NCBI GenBank assembly: GCA_016721905.1
Contig: JADKHH010000027.1
Span: 62,001 to 126,000 of the forward strand
Reading direction: 5' to 3'
Length of the DNA stretch: 64,000 nucleotides
Source of the DNA: Candidatus Opimibacter skivensis
GTDB lineage: Bacteria > Bacteroidota > Bacteroidia > Chitinophagales > Saprospiraceae
Shown: positions 1 through 9,184 of the stretch, one piece after another
Layout: every line of letters begins with the position of its first letter
How positions within the stretch are numbered: position 1 is the stretch's first letter
The notes under the pieces: model-generated
Told to the model about the DNA's origin: nothing
Databases searched by the model: none
What the model saw: only the letters and a program-made list of their open reading frames with translations
Program-made: the position numbers and the translations under genes

Positions 1-791
1 TACCCGACCACATCACCCTCTTGCTTTTCCGAATTGGCCATAGCAAGTTTGGCACGTGAATTTTGCGGATCTATTGCAAGCACATCCTTGTAATATTGCT
101 TTGCTTTTTCTTCCTGTCCGGTCTTGCGGGCGTAGGAGGCTGCGAGAAATTTGTAATCTGTGTTTGCCGGATAGACCACCGTGAGTTTATGCAATGCCGC
201 CATTGCATCATCTGTCCGTCCTAATCCATCAAGCGTTTCAAACCTGGTGCGCGTGATGGATTCTGTAAGACCCCTGTTATTTTCATATTGATCCAATACC
301 TTCAACAAGCGCTCTTCATCACCGGTCTTTTTGCACAGGCTGATCTGCATTTCGTAATAGTGCGCTTTTTCAGGTCGCAGTGCCATCAGGCGGTCATACA
401 TCTCCATGGTGGCAAAGAGATCACCGGATTTTTCCCGGATGTCAGCTTCCATCAGCAGGTACCATTCGTTATCCGGTTCGATCCGGATAGCCTTATGGAT
501 ATAGCTGATTGCATTACTGTAATCACCTGTGGCCGCAAGTGTGCGGGAGAGTTCATAACACGCTGCACTGTTCTGGACATCCTCCTCGAGGATCGCACGA
601 AACAAAGCTTCTGCTTTTTCCCAATCGCCGAGCAGGATATATTTTTTGCCATCGATCAGCTTCTTCTCAATAGTCACTTGGGAGGCGGTAGGCCTGGTGG
701 TCTGGGAGAAAATAGCAGAAGGGCAAACGAGGACAACGCCTGTGAGCACAAGGAAAGTTAAGAATGTAGAGAACCGAAAAATGAAATTCAT
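1..791 (-). CDS. Exported TPR-repeat protein (C-terminus off the window)
   Basis: The reading frame is open from an ATG at 791 to the left edge, so the C-terminus is missing. The first 30 residues form a signal peptide (MNFIFRF, then a hydrophobic stretch ending in AIFSQ). The rest is helical with repeated TPR-like pairs, for example the segments around WEKAEALF, DYSNAISYIHKAI, EKAKQYYKDVLAIDPQN. TPR proteins of this type act as protein-protein scaffolds in the periplasm or outer membrane of Bacteroidota; a specific partner cannot be named. It is convergent with nothing on its left and lies 72 bp downstream of pyk on the same strand, so it may be co-transcribed with pyk. Start choice is supported by the signal peptide directly following the ATG. 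Confidence 0.8.
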   Translation of the reverse strand, partial: MNFIFRFSTFLTFLVLTGVVLVCPSAIFSQTTRPTASQVTIEKKLIDGKKYILLGDWEKAEALFRAILEEDVQNSAACYELSRTLAATGDYSNAISYIHKAIRIEPDNEWYLLMEADIREKSGDLFATMEMYDRLMALRPEKAHYYEMQISLCKKTGDEERLLKVLDQYENNRGLTESITRTRFETLDGLGRTDDAMAALHKLTVVYPANTDYKFLAASYARKTGQEEKAKQYYKDVLAIDPQNSRAKLAMANSEKQEGDVVG

Positions 792-863
792 CCAGGTATA
801 TATTGGTAAACCGGCATGTTACAAAACGAATTAAAAACACCTTTCGGTATTTTCAGCAGGAAA

Positions 864-2288
864 TCAATCCACTAACGTGAGTTTGAGCATATTGGTTCTG
901 TACTTTTTATGCATCGGCATACTACCCGTATTGATGACGATATCCCCCTGCGCTACCTTCCCGGCGGCAAGAAGGATATTGACACAATCATAGATCGTCT
1001 CGTCCGTGGTCGTAAACTTATCATAGAAAAATGTCTGGACACCCCACACCAGGTTGAGCGTGTTGAGGATATCATTTTGCTCTGAAAACACATATATCTT
1101 ACTGTGAATAGGCCTGTACGAGGAGATCTTGAAAGCCGTAAACCCGGAAGTGGTCATCCCGATGATAGCCTTAGCATCCACATCCTGGGCCATGCGGGCT
1201 GCGTGGTAGCACACCGTATCCGACCAAAAGGTCCTTGACTTAGGGGAAGGGATTGAAAACTGTATAGCCGGGGAATAATGCTTTTCAGCCTCCGCGATGA
1301 TCTTATTCATGGCCTCCACAACTTTGACCGGGTGTTTACCGACCGAAGTCTCGGCACTGAGCATAACGGCATCAGTTCCATCCAACACTGCATTGGCTAC
1401 GTCAGTAATTTCCGCCCTGGTAGGGCTTGGATTATTGATCATTGAGTCCATCAACTGGGTGGCCACGATGACCGGACGTGAACGCTCGATGCACAGCTTG
1501 ATGATATCTTTCTGGATCGTAGGCAATTTTTCCATGGCAACTTCTACCGCGAGGTCCCCGCGGGCGATCATAATCCCGTTGGCTTGTTTGACAATCTTGC
1601 GGATATTCCGCACAGCTTCAGGCTTTTCAATCTTGGCTATCGTCTTGGCTGGGTGTCCGGCGGCGTCGATAAGCTCCTGCAATTCGATGATATCCTCTGC
1701 CCGGCGGACGAAGGATAGGGCAATCCAGTTGACCGGCTGGGTCAGGATAAAATCCAGATCCGCGAGATCTTTTTCGGTAATGCAAGGAATGGAAAGGGCT
1801 GTATCCGGCAGATTGACCCCTTTTTTAGAGCTCAGGACACCACCAAAGATGATTTTTAGGCGCACTTCCCTTTGCCTGTCGGTAGAGACTACCTCCAGCA
1901 CCAGCTTGCCATCATCGAGCAATATCCGCTCACCCGCTTTGACTTCCTTAGGGAAATTTTCATAGCTAATGTACACGCGCTCAGCGGTTCCGGGGCATTT
2001 CTCTGTAGTAAATATGATCTCCTTCCCACTTTCGAGAAGGACCTCCTTTGATTCGATATTCCCGATCCTGATCTTAGGTCCCTGGAGGTCAGCGAGGATA
2101 CCTACATGGAAATCATGCTCCTGGTTGATCCGGAGGATATGGTTGATGACTTCTTTGTGTTCTTCGTGCGTACCGTGGGAAAAATTGAGCCTGAATACGT
2201 GAACGCCTTCCTTGGCGAGGGCCAGGAGCACCTCATAATCGGAGCAGGCGGGGCCTACCGTGGCCACAATCTTGGTATTCTGATGCAT
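864..2288 (-). CDS. pyk: Pyruvate kinase
   Basis: Pyruvate kinase transfers phosphate from phosphoenolpyruvate to ADP, the last step of glycolysis, in the cytoplasm. The 474-residue product begins MHQNTKIVATVGPAC and shows the classical landmarks in order: the N-terminal TxGPA segment, RLNFSHG near residue 35, the KIEKPEAV motif with the catalytic Lys-Glu near residue 220, MIARGDLAVEV near 240, and the VATQLMDSM segment near 280. Length is typical for a bacterial enzyme without a C-terminal extension. It is divergent from acpP (250 bp apart). No frameshift. The C-terminal domain is complete, ending in LTLVD. Confidence 0.97.
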   Translation of the reverse strand: MHQNTKIVATVGPACSDYEVLLALAKEGVHVFRLNFSHGTHEEHKEVINHILRINQEHDFHVGILADLQGPKIRIGNIESKEVLLESGKEIIFTTEKCPGTAERVYISYENFPKEVKAGERILLDDGKLVLEVVSTDRQREVRLKIIFGGVLSSKKGVNLPDTALSIPCITEKDLADLDFILTQPVNWIALSFVRRAEDIIELQELIDAAGHPAKTIAKIEKPEAVRNIRKIVKQANGIMIARGDLAVEVAMEKLPTIQKDIIKLCIERSRPVIVATQLMDSMINNPSPTRAEITDVANAVLDGTDAVMLSAETSVGKHPVKVVEAMNKIIAEAEKHYSPAIQFSIPSPKSRTFWSDTVCYHAARMAQDVDAKAIIGMTTSGFTAFKISSYRPIHSKIYVFSEQNDILNTLNLVWGVQTFFYDKFTTTDETIYDCVNILLAAGKVAQGDIVINTGSMPMHKKYRTNMLKLTLVD

Positions 2289-2505
2289 TTTAGGTTATGT
2301 ATTTAATGGTCTGATTTTCAAAAATTTCAGGTGCGAAGCTATAACCTCGCTTTTGTTCGTGCAACTTAAGGGCTGGCAGGATAAAATTTTGTTGAGAAAT
2401 GCCGGAATCCGGAAAGTCGGGATTACTTTTGCACCCGGCCAGGGCAAAACCTTTTGCTTATCGACAATGGCTAGTTTCTTTTGGCACAAAAGCCAATACT
2501 TTATT

Positions 2506-2513
2506 TACTTTTG
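2506..2513 (+). promoter_or_regulatory. TAnnTTTG -7 element upstream of acpP
   Basis: TACTTTTG matches the Bacteroidota sigma-A -7 consensus TAnnTTTG exactly and sits 26 bp before the acpP ATG. A TTG that could be the -33 element lies at 2481-2483. A second exact match is at 2424-2431 and could be an alternative upstream promoter. Confidence 0.6.
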
Positions 2514-2538
2514 CAACCTTAATCAAACACAATTTATT

Positions 2539-2778
2539 ATGTCAGACATTGCTGAAAGAGTGAAGAAAATCATCGTTGACAAGTTAGGTGTTGACGAGTC
2601 TGAAGTTACATCAGAGGCAAGCTTCACCAATGATCTAGGAGCAGATTCACTGGATACCGTTGAATTGATCATGGAATTTGAGAAGGAATTTGATATCTCT
2701 ATTCCGGATGAGCAAGCCGAAAACATCCAGACCGTTGGCCATGCCATAGAATATCTGGAGTCCCAGGTTTCTGCATAA
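2539..2778 (+). CDS. acpP: Acyl carrier protein
   Basis: The 79-residue acidic product begins MSDIAERVKKIIVDKLGV and carries the phosphopantetheine attachment motif GADSLDTVEL, with Ser37 as the modified residue. ACP carries growing acyl chains for fatty-acid synthesis and donates them to lipid A and phospholipid enzymes in the cytoplasm. The start at 2539 gives the normal ACP length and follows the promoter element directly; the frame is open further upstream but that extension has no family counterpart. It is followed by a terminator-like hairpin and then by fabF and rnc, an order conserved in Bacteroidota and many other bacteria. Confidence 0.97.
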   Translation: MSDIAERVKKIIVDKLGVDESEVTSEASFTNDLGADSLDTVELIMEFEKEFDISIPDEQAENIQTVGHAIEYLESQVSA

Positions 2779-2806
2779 CCGGAACTTTGGAATTGAACTT
2801 TTACTG

Positions 2807-2848
2807 ATCCACAGAGGGGTAACTCCTCTCTGTGGATGTTTTATTTTA
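2807..2848 (+). terminator. Hairpin after acpP
   Basis: A 10-bp perfect stem (ATCCACAGAG at 2807-2816 with CTCTGTGGAT at 2828-2837) is followed by GTTTTATTTT. It fits an intrinsic terminator or attenuator that lets acpP be expressed above fabF. The 293-bp gap between acpP and fabF contains no other gene. Confidence 0.65.
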
Positions 2849-3071
2849 GGGATTCCGGAGCCCTGCCAGGTCTTTTAATTTGAACATTCCGGTGTAACTT
2901 TAGCCAGCAGAAGGATCGATTTCAATCCTTTCTACCTGGATAAACGTGATTAATACCGGTATTTTAGCCTGAACTGTCACCCTTCAAGGGAGGTTTAGGA
3001 GCTAATACCAGGCAAGACCCACCCCCGCGACCAGGATATTGAATACGCATTTTAACAAACATCAACACTGT

Positions 3072-4316
3072 ATGTCGAAAAGAGTAGTCATCACCGGAAT
3101 AGGCGCTTTAACGCCGATCGGAAACGATATTTCTTCCTTCCTCGATGGTCTTAAACAAGGCGTCAGCGGGGCCGGCAAAATCACCAGGTTTGATGCCACT
3201 GGCTTCAGGACGGAGTTTGCCTGCGAGGTCAAGAATTTTAATGCCGAAGATTTCCTCGACAGGAAAGAAGTCAGACGTATAGATCCATTTGCTCAATATG
3301 CCATGGTAGTGGCTGATCAAGCCATCATTGATTGCGGTATCAACCTCGAAACGGTTGACAAATCAAGAGTTGGAATCATCTGGGGCAGCGGAATCGGTGG
3401 TTTCACCACCTTCGAAGAAGAAATTGAAGGTGCCGGACGTGCAGTGGGCGTACCCAAATACAATCCCTTCCTGATCCCTAAACTGATCGTGAATATCGCC
3501 GCAGGCCATATCAGTATCAAGTATGGTTTCTCCGGTGTCAATTTTGCTACGGTATCAGCCTGTGCCTCAGCCAATCATGCGTTGATCATTGCCGCTGACA
3601 ATATCCGCCTTGGTCGCGTCGACCTGGTGGTATGTGGTGGTTCTGAAGCGGCAGTCACTCGCGCAGGTATCGGAGGTTTTTCAAGCATGAAAGCCCTTTC
3701 GACCAGAAATGATGATCCGTTGACTGCTTCCAGACCCTTTGATAAAAACAGAGATGGCTTCGTCCTGGGTGAAGGCGCAGGTGCACTGATCCTCGAATCA
3801 TATGAATCCGCCAAGGCCAGAGGCGCGAAAATATATGCTGAGCTCCTCGGCTCCGGCATGAATGCAGATGCCTACCATATCACCGCTCCCGAACCAACAG
3901 GAAAGGGTGTGATCCAGTGTATGCAGTATGCGATGAAAGAAGCAGGACTCAGCACAAGCCAGATCGACTACATCAATGTGCATGGCACGTCTACTCCACT
4001 TGGTGACGTAGCAGAGACACATGCGATACAGTCTGTATTCGGTGATGATGCCTATGGAATCAATATCAGTTCGACTAAGTCCATGACCGGCCACTTACTT
4101 GGTGCGGCAGGGGCGATCGAGGCGATTGCTTCCATCCTCTCACTCAACCATAATTTTATACCCCCCACTATCAATCACTTTGAAGATGATCCTGAAATTG
4201 ATGCCAGGCTCAACTTTACATTTAATGAAGCGCAACAAAGGGATGTTAAAGCAGTGATGAGTAATGGCTTTGGGTTTGGAGGTCACAATACATCGCTTAT
4301 CTTTGGACGGGTCTGA
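3072..4316 (+). CDS. fabF: Beta-ketoacyl-ACP synthase II
   Basis: FabF condenses malonyl-ACP with acyl-ACP to elongate fatty acids. The 414-residue product starts MSKRVVITGIGALTPIGND at the ATG at 3072; an upstream in-frame ATG at 3039 would add 11 residues without family support. The thiolase-fold catalytic triad is visible: Cys164 in ATVSACASA, His in NVHGTSTPLGD near 305, and His in SMTGHLLGAAGA near 340. The glycine-rich end NGFGFGGHN is intact. It follows acpP and precedes rnc by 21 bp, so fabF and rnc are probably one transcript. Confidence 0.97.
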   Translation: MSKRVVITGIGALTPIGNDISSFLDGLKQGVSGAGKITRFDATGFRTEFACEVKNFNAEDFLDRKEVRRIDPFAQYAMVVADQAIIDCGINLETVDKSRVGIIWGSGIGGFTTFEEEIEGAGRAVGVPKYNPFLIPKLIVNIAAGHISIKYGFSGVNFATVSACASANHALIIAADNIRLGRVDLVVCGGSEAAVTRAGIGGFSSMKALSTRNDDPLTASRPFDKNRDGFVLGEGAGALILESYESAKARGAKIYAELLGSGMNADAYHITAPEPTGKGVIQCMQYAMKEAGLSTSQIDYINVHGTSTPLGDVAETHAIQSVFGDDAYGINISSTKSMTGHLLGAAGAIEAIASILSLNHNFIPPTINHFEDDPEIDARLNFTFNEAQQRDVKAVMSNGFGFGGHNTSLIFGRV

Positions 4317-4337
4317 GACCTTACTATGTGATATCGT

Positions 4338-5054
4338 GTGATCAGGAAATTCTATAATCATTATCTCTCTTCGGAAAAGCAGTTTGCACGCAGCGTAGCA
4401 AACATCGTAGGCTTTACGCCCAGCAACCTGCAGATATTCAAGCAGGCCTTCAGTCACAAATCAGCTTCGGATCCTAAACTCCACACCGTCACCAGCAATG
4501 AAAGGCTGGAGTATCTGGGCGATTCGATCCTCAGCACCATCGTAGCAGAATATCTTTTTCAAAAATATCCGAACAGCAACGAAGGCTTCCTCACCAAAAT
4601 GAGGTCAAAGATCGTCAAACGCAAGACCCTCAACCGTATCGCGGATGACATGGGCATCGATGTCGTCCTCCAGGACAACAATGACACCCGCCTCAGCGAA
4701 TCGATGAAAGGAAACGCACTGGAAGCATTAGTGGGTGCTATCTATCTTGAAAAAGGCTTTGACAAAACAAAAGATATCGTCGTCAAGAAAATCCTTCGCC
4801 GCCACCTCAACATCCAGGAGCTCGAAGACAACGATGACAACTACAAGAGCCAGCTCCTCGAGTTCTGCCAAAAGAATGGCAACGACATCGACTACCGCGT
4901 CATCGAGCGCTTCAAGATGGAAAACCGCGATCGCTTCAAGATAGCCGTCTATGTCAATGGCAAAGAGATCGCCAGCGGTGAGGACTTCAATAAAAAATCT
5001 GCTGAGCAGAATGCGTCGTTTAAGGCGTTGAAGAGTCTTGGAATTGAAGTATAA
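4338..5054 (+). CDS. rnc: Ribonuclease III
   Basis: RNase III cuts double-stranded RNA during rRNA and mRNA maturation. The 238-residue product has the endonuclease signature NERLEYLGDSIL near residues 55-66, the second acidic motif in KGNALEALVGAIYLEKG near 125-140, and a C-terminal double-stranded RNA-binding domain from about residue 165 (KSQLLEFCQKNG to AEQNASFKALKSLG). The start is a GTG at 4338; an in-frame stop lies three codons upstream and the only nearby ATG opens into a stop, so GTG is the first usable start. It follows fabF closely. The 3' side runs into a cluster of palindromes. Confidence 0.95.
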   Translation: MIRKFYNHYLSSEKQFARSVANIVGFTPSNLQIFKQAFSHKSASDPKLHTVTSNERLEYLGDSILSTIVAEYLFQKYPNSNEGFLTKMRSKIVKRKTLNRIADDMGIDVVLQDNNDTRLSESMKGNALEALVGAIYLEKGFDKTKDIVVKKILRRHLNIQELEDNDDNYKSQLLEFCQKNGNDIDYRVIERFKMENRDRFKIAVYVNGKEIASGEDFNKKSAEQNASFKALKSLGIEV

Positions 5055-5066
5055 GTTTCTTGCCCC

Positions 5067-5348
5067 CCTTGCCCCCTGAAAGGGGGTAAATATTTCCTGT
5101 CCAGAAAAATCATCGAAAGGCCCGCAGGGCCATGCACCCATCTGTTATTTGAAGGCTCCAGCCTTCAAATCAATATTCGTATCCGAGTCCACCAGAAAAA
5201 TCATTGTGAGGCAGGTTGTGCCTGCCTTGTAACAATCTGACCTGTGAGAGCTGCAACGATTACCTCTAGTTCGCTATTTGAAGTTTTCAAACTTCAAATT
5301 ATTCGCAAAGCACAGCTTTGCAGACACCAGGACGTCGGTCAACCGACG
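5067..5348. repeat. Cluster of six or more short palindromes after rnc
   Basis: This 328-bp gene-free gap holds a series of hairpins: CCCCCT/AGGGGG (5072-5086), GGCCC/GGGCC (5119-5131), ATTTGAAGGCT/AGCCTTCAAAT (5147-5170), AGGCAGG/CCTGCCT (5209-5227), ATTTGAAGTTT/AAACTTCAAAT (5276-5299), GCAAAGC/GCTTTGC (5305-5321) and CGTCGGT/ACCGACG (5333-5348). Two of them share the same 24-bp design beginning ATTTGAAG. The first could terminate rnc transcription. The rest look like REP-type elements; a RAYT-like transposase is present elsewhere in the window at 59778-60230. Confidence 0.75.
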
Positions 5349-5382
5349 CCCAACTGGTATGCGGACTGAGGACTGAAGACTG

Positions 5383-6276
5383 CTAATTCACACCCTCCAG
5401 CTTACGCATCTCCTCGTGCAACTTCATCTTATTCGACGCACTCATCTTGACGAGCGGCAATCGCAACTCAGCAGAGGCTAAGCCTTTGTATTCAACTGCT
5501 TCTTTAATACCTACAGGATTGCCTTCGACGTACAGCCAGTGATGAAGGTCGAGTAATTTGAAATGATGCTCACGCGCATCTTCCCAACTACCATCCAGTG
5601 CTCTGCGCATCATGGTGGAAAAGGTATGCGGAAATGCATTGGCGATCACGGAGATCACACCTTTGCCTCCTACTACGACAGAAGCAAGTGCTGTGGGATC
5701 ATCGCCGGACAACAAAGTAAAATGTACTGGTGTATCACGCGCGATGGCAGCAGCCTGTACAAGATCTGCAGATGCATCCTTGACGGCGATAAATTTTTCA
5801 GATGCATTCGCCAATCGTATGATCGTGGCTGCTGTGATATTGGAAGATGTACGCGATGGTACATTGTAGATGATCAGTGGCAATGGTGATGCTTCCGCCA
5901 GCGCCATGTAGTGTTGATAGATTCCTTCCTGTGATGGCTTCACATACGCAGGACTACTTGAGAGTATGGCAGCGATGCCTTTGGTATCAAACGCTCTTAA
6001 CTTCTCGCAAACCTGTGCAGTGTTGTTGCCACCAAACTGACCTGCGACAATGGGTACCTTGCCAGCAGTGACTTCAATAGTATGTTTGATGATACTTGTT
6101 TGCTCTTCGTCTGATAAGCTGGTGGCTTCACCGGTGGTGCCAAGTGATACGATATAATCTACTCCACCGTCGATAACATGATGGATCAATGCAGTCAATG
6201 CATCAAAATCTATTGCACCATTCTTGAAAGGTGTAATTAAGGCTACACCAGTGCCTGAGGGGTTAAAATGTGCCAT
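5383..6276 (-). CDS. dapA: 4-hydroxy-tetrahydrodipicolinate synthase
   Basis: DapA condenses pyruvate with aspartate semialdehyde, the committed step to diaminopimelate and lysine. The 297-residue TIM-barrel protein has GTGVALITPF at the N-terminus, SLGTTGEATSL near residue 45, the Tyr of IIYNVPSRT near 138 and the Schiff-base Lys of FIAVKDAS near 166. Length is standard. It starts 10 bp after the stop of the upstream unknown gene and likely shares a transcript with it and accA. Confidence 0.96.
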   Translation of the reverse strand: MAHFNPSGTGVALITPFKNGAIDFDALTALIHHVIDGGVDYIVSLGTTGEATSLSDEEQTSIIKHTIEVTAGKVPIVAGQFGGNNTAQVCEKLRAFDTKGIAAILSSSPAYVKPSQEGIYQHYMALAEASPLPLIIYNVPSRTSSNITAATIIRLANASEKFIAVKDASADLVQAAAIARDTPVHFTLLSGDDPTALASVVVGGKGVISVIANAFPHTFSTMMRRALDGSWEDAREHHFKLLDLHHWLYVEGNPVGIKEAVEYKGLASAELRLPLVKMSASNKMKLHEEMRKLEGVN

Positions 6277-6286
6277 ACTATTAAAT

Positions 6287-6820
6287 CTAATAAATCTTCT
6301 GCAAGGTATGCATTAGTTCATGGATCCACTCCTTGAGCGTCGCGGATGAACCGGTGTCAAGACACAAGTCGTAGGGGTTGTTATTGACGTGCTGATACCA
6401 TGGTCCGATCCGAAAAGTTGCTTTGGAAAGGGAGCTGATAAAGTCGAGTGACTTATGATTATGATGAATGGACATATTGATGAGCACATCGAAAGGTTGT
6501 TCGATAAACTCATCCACCACCGGACCACGAGGGATCTTCGAAACTTTAGCCAGGTCTGCGGTTGTAAAGAGATCAAAAGGCATCGCTACACCTTCCGCTT
6601 TCCCTTCGAGGAATCCCAATATTTTAACCTGGTTCCCATCCTTTCGCAGCTTCTCGGCAAAGGCGATGACCTCATTGCGATCTCCGGGGATACCGGCATC
6701 GACGAGAATGCCAAAATGATTTTTACGGTCTTTTTTAAACTGGGGGGAACGCTTGCCGGACTCGCTTAACCTCTTTTTCTTCTCTCTTTCAAAAAAATAT
6801 GTCCTGATCGGTTGTAGCAT
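6287..6820 (-). CDS. Conserved Bacteroidota protein next to dapA (DUF6913-like)
   Basis: A 177-residue soluble protein with a basic N-terminus (MLQPIRTYFFEREKKKRLSE) and then an alternating alpha/beta segment that looks like a small Rossmann-type unit (FGILVDAGIPGDRNEVIAFAEKL, VKILGFLEG). Proteins of this appearance sit beside dapA in many Bacteroidota and I recall them as DUF6913; that assignment is from memory. No catalytic motif can be named. It lies between accA (33 bp upstream) and dapA (10 bp downstream), which suggests a shared transcript but not a function. Confidence 0.7.
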   Translation of the reverse strand: MLQPIRTYFFEREKKKRLSESGKRSPQFKKDRKNHFGILVDAGIPGDRNEVIAFAEKLRKDGNQVKILGFLEGKAEGVAMPFDLFTTADLAKVSKIPRGPVVDEFIEQPFDVLINMSIHHNHKSLDFISSLSKATFRIGPWYQHVNNNPYDLCLDTGSSATLKEWIHELMHTLQKIY

Positions 6821-6853
6821 ATATCCCTTACTTGATCACTGCGTCAAACATGG

Positions 6854-7828
6854 TTAACGGGAATCTTCGGTGTCAGATTTTACCTGGAAGCGCCCCATCG
6901 CAGAATATTTTTCAATCCGCTGATTGATCCGCTCTTCCGGGGTAAATTTCTTGAGCGCCTTGAGCTCTGCTTTGATGTGTTTGGCTAATGCTACGGCCAT
7001 ACCTTCAGGATCATTATGCGCACCACCTAATGGCTCTTTAACAATCCCATCGATCAGCGCAAATTCAGCCATATGATCAGCCGTCAACTTAAGAGCTTCT
7101 GCCGCCACTTCTTTATAATCCCAACTACGCCACAAGATCGAGGAGCAAGACTCAGGTGAAATCACAGAGTACCAGGTGTTTTCCAGCATAAATACTTTGT
7201 CACCAAGTCCGATGCCCAATGCACCACCGGAAGCTCCCTCACCGATGATATAACATATGATAGGCACTTTGAGCTGGGTCATTTCCATCAGGTTGCGCGC
7301 GATGGCTTCAGCCTGACCTCTTTCTTCAGCTTCAAGTCCGGGATAAGCTCCTGGGGTATCTATGAATGTGACAACGGGGATATCAAATTTTTCGGCCAGC
7401 TTCATCAGGCGCAGTGCCTTGCGATATCCTTCCGGATTGGCCATTCCAAAATTGCGATACTGGCGCATCTTGGTATTGACCCCTTTCTGATGTCCGATCA
7501 CGAGTACGGTACGGCCATCAAGCTGCGCAAATCCACCAATGATCGCTTTGTCATCATGCACCAGGCGATCGCCATGCAGTTCGACAAAATTGGTAAACAT
7601 CTGCTGGATGTAGAATAAGGTGTACGGACGCTCCGGATGTCTGGACAATTGCACTTTCTGCCAACCACTCAGGTTGCCATAGATCTCCTTTTTGGTTTGG
7701 ATGATCTTGTTCTCCAGGTCCCGTATGGCAGCGCTGACATCTACGTCCCCCTGAGCTTCAATTTGTTTGATTTGCTCGAGCTGGTCATAGAGGCTTTCAA
7801 GGGGCTGCTCAAATTCAAGAAACACCAT
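6854..7828 (-). CDS. accA: Acetyl-CoA carboxylase carboxyltransferase alpha subunit
   Basis: AccA, with AccD, transfers the carboxyl group from biotin to acetyl-CoA to make malonyl-CoA. The 324-residue product begins MVFLEFEQPLESL, has the conserved SRHPERPYTLFYI segment near residue 60, FIDTPGAYPGLEAEERGQ near 155 and the oxyanion-forming GEGASGGALGIG near 198. Length is normal for bacterial AccA. A -7 promoter element sits about 50 bp upstream. It is probably the first gene of an accA-unknown-dapA transcript. Confidence 0.97.
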   Translation of the reverse strand: MVFLEFEQPLESLYDQLEQIKQIEAQGDVDVSAAIRDLENKIIQTKKEIYGNLSGWQKVQLSRHPERPYTLFYIQQMFTNFVELHGDRLVHDDKAIIGGFAQLDGRTVLVIGHQKGVNTKMRQYRNFGMANPEGYRKALRLMKLAEKFDIPVVTFIDTPGAYPGLEAEERGQAEAIARNLMEMTQLKVPIICYIIGEGASGGALGIGLGDKVFMLENTWYSVISPESCSSILWRSWDYKEVAAEALKLTADHMAEFALIDGIVKEPLGGAHNDPEGMAVALAKHIKAELKALKKFTPEERINQRIEKYSAMGRFQVKSDTEDSR

Positions 7829-7878
7829 AAGCTGTTGATTGACAAGCCTTAACGCAGGGGTGAATTAAGGTTGGTCGA

Positions 7879-7886
7879 CAAAGGTA
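7879..7886 (-). promoter_or_regulatory. TAnnTTTG -7 element upstream of accA
   Basis: On the minus strand this reads TACCTTTG, an exact match to the Bacteroidota -7 consensus, 51 bp before the accA start. Confidence 0.55.
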
Positions 7887-7894
7887 ATGAAAAA

Positions 7895-8310
7895 AAAAGG
7901 CTGAGGCTGAGGCTAAGGCCGAGGAAAAAAATAAAAGGCGGAAGAGGCAGAAGGGCGGAAGGGGCCTAAGAGCATTTTAAGGTTATTGCCTTTGACCCCG
8001 GGGTTGCGCAGCACACAGGGGAAGAGCCCGCAGGGCGAAGGGGCAAAAAAGGCGGAAAAGGCTTATGGGCTTATGAACAATTTCGGCTTAGATGCCAGAT
8101 GCCAGACTCGCAGATACCAGACTCGCAAGCAAAAGATGCCAGATGCCAGACTCGCAGATGCCAGACTAGTTACTTGTTGATACGAAGCAGCCTCTGGCTG
8201 CATGATTCACTCACAATGACGCTCTCACCTGACAACTCACCGCCTCACAACTCACGCCTCACAACTCACAATTCACCCACCTCACAACTCACACTCACTC
8301 ACAACTCACC
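7895..8310. repeat. Simple-repeat-filled spacer (492 bp without a gene)
   Basis: Three simple-repeat types follow one another: GGCTGAGGCTGAGGCTAAGGC-type purine-rich repeats (7898-7960), a tandem of AGATGCCAGACTCGC units (8093-8168), and CTCACAACTCA units (8218-8310). The first two, and the ACTTGTTGATACGAAG that follows, recur in reverse orientation at 18789-18880. No coding signal, tRNA or promoter of a recognisable type was found inside, apart from the accA element at its left end. Confidence 0.8.
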
Positions 8311-8320
8311 AAAATAATCC

Positions 8321-9160
8321 TTAATCCCACACATCGCGCTCACTGAGCGTCCATAGCTGCTTACCTAGTTCTGGATCCTGGGCTGATTTGAATACCTCTT
8401 TGACTTCACTGTATTCCCAATACTTACCACTGACCGACTGGACCTCAGGTGCTGTGGCGCAGAACACTGAGGTACGCGCACCTTCTGCAGGAGTCTGGCC
8501 CTTACGTCGTCTGAATTTCCAGGCGAGGGTATGGAGCCAATTGGTGTGCTTGAGTCCGATATCTGTTTTGACCAGGCCCGGAGACACGGCATAGACACTG
8601 ACGTGTTCATCCGGTTTTTGCTTGTGCAGTTCGAAAGTGAAATAAATATTCGCCAGCTTGGATTGACCGTTTGATTTGAGTCCGTGATAATTTTTTGAAT
8701 ATCCCGGATCTTCAAGATTGATTTTTCCATAAGAATGCGCATTGCTGGCTACATTGACCACCCTTGCAAACTTAGCCTTGCGAAGGGATGGATACAGCAA
8801 GTGTGTCATCATGAAATAACTCAGATGGTTGGTCGCAAAGACGGTTTCAATTCCTTCGCTGGTCAGGACATGATCTGACATCCAGGTACCCACATTGTTG
8901 ATTAAGCCATCGATGACCGGATGTTTTTCAGATATCGCCTTGGCAGCACTGCGCATATCTCCGAGCAGGCTCAGGTCCGCGATATAATTTTCAAGATCTG
9001 CATCCGGATGCGTGCTCCGGATATCCGCCATGGCTGTCTCGCCTTTCTCTTTCGTACGTGTGATCAATAACACCTTCGCTCCTTGCGCTGCAATTGCCCT
9101 GGACGTTTCCAGCCCGATTCCGTGGTTGGCCCCGGTCACTACATATATTTTCTTGCTCAC
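8321..9160 (-). CDS. Short-chain dehydrogenase/reductase (retinol-dehydrogenase-like)
   Basis: An NAD(P)-dependent oxidoreductase of the classical SDR fold. It has the cofactor motif TGANHGIG near the N-terminus, NNVG near residue 90, the catalytic Ser in NVASNAH and the YxxxK-like segment SNGQSKLAN, where the usual Tyr position lies in the preceding NYHGLK stretch; the catalytic Tyr is therefore not clear. I place the start at a GTG (MSKKIYVVTGAN) because an upstream TTG at 9187 falls inside a -7 promoter element (9185-9192). Substrate is not predictable. It lies alone between repeat-rich spacers. Confidence 0.82.
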   Translation of the reverse strand: MSKKIYVVTGANHGIGLETSRAIAAQGAKVLLITRTKEKGETAMADIRSTHPDADLENYIADLSLLGDMRSAAKAISEKHPVIDGLINNVGTWMSDHVLTSEGIETVFATNHLSYFMMTHLLYPSLRKAKFARVVNVASNAHSYGKINLEDPGYSKNYHGLKSNGQSKLANIYFTFELHKQKPDEHVSVYAVSPGLVKTDIGLKHTNWLHTLAWKFRRRKGQTPAEGARTSVFCATAPEVQSVSGKYWEYSEVKEVFKSAQDPELGKQLWTLSERDVWD

Positions 9161-9184
9161 TGTCTTTTCCTTTGAATATGGCTG

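Noticed and set aside
2353..2538. N-terminal extension of ACP
   Set aside because: The extension lies over the promoter region and has no counterpart in the ACP family; the ATG at 2539 gives the normal length.
4728..5141. Antisense open frame of 137 codons opposite rnc
   Set aside because: It mirrors the conserved rnc coding sequence and shows no independent conservation or start signal.
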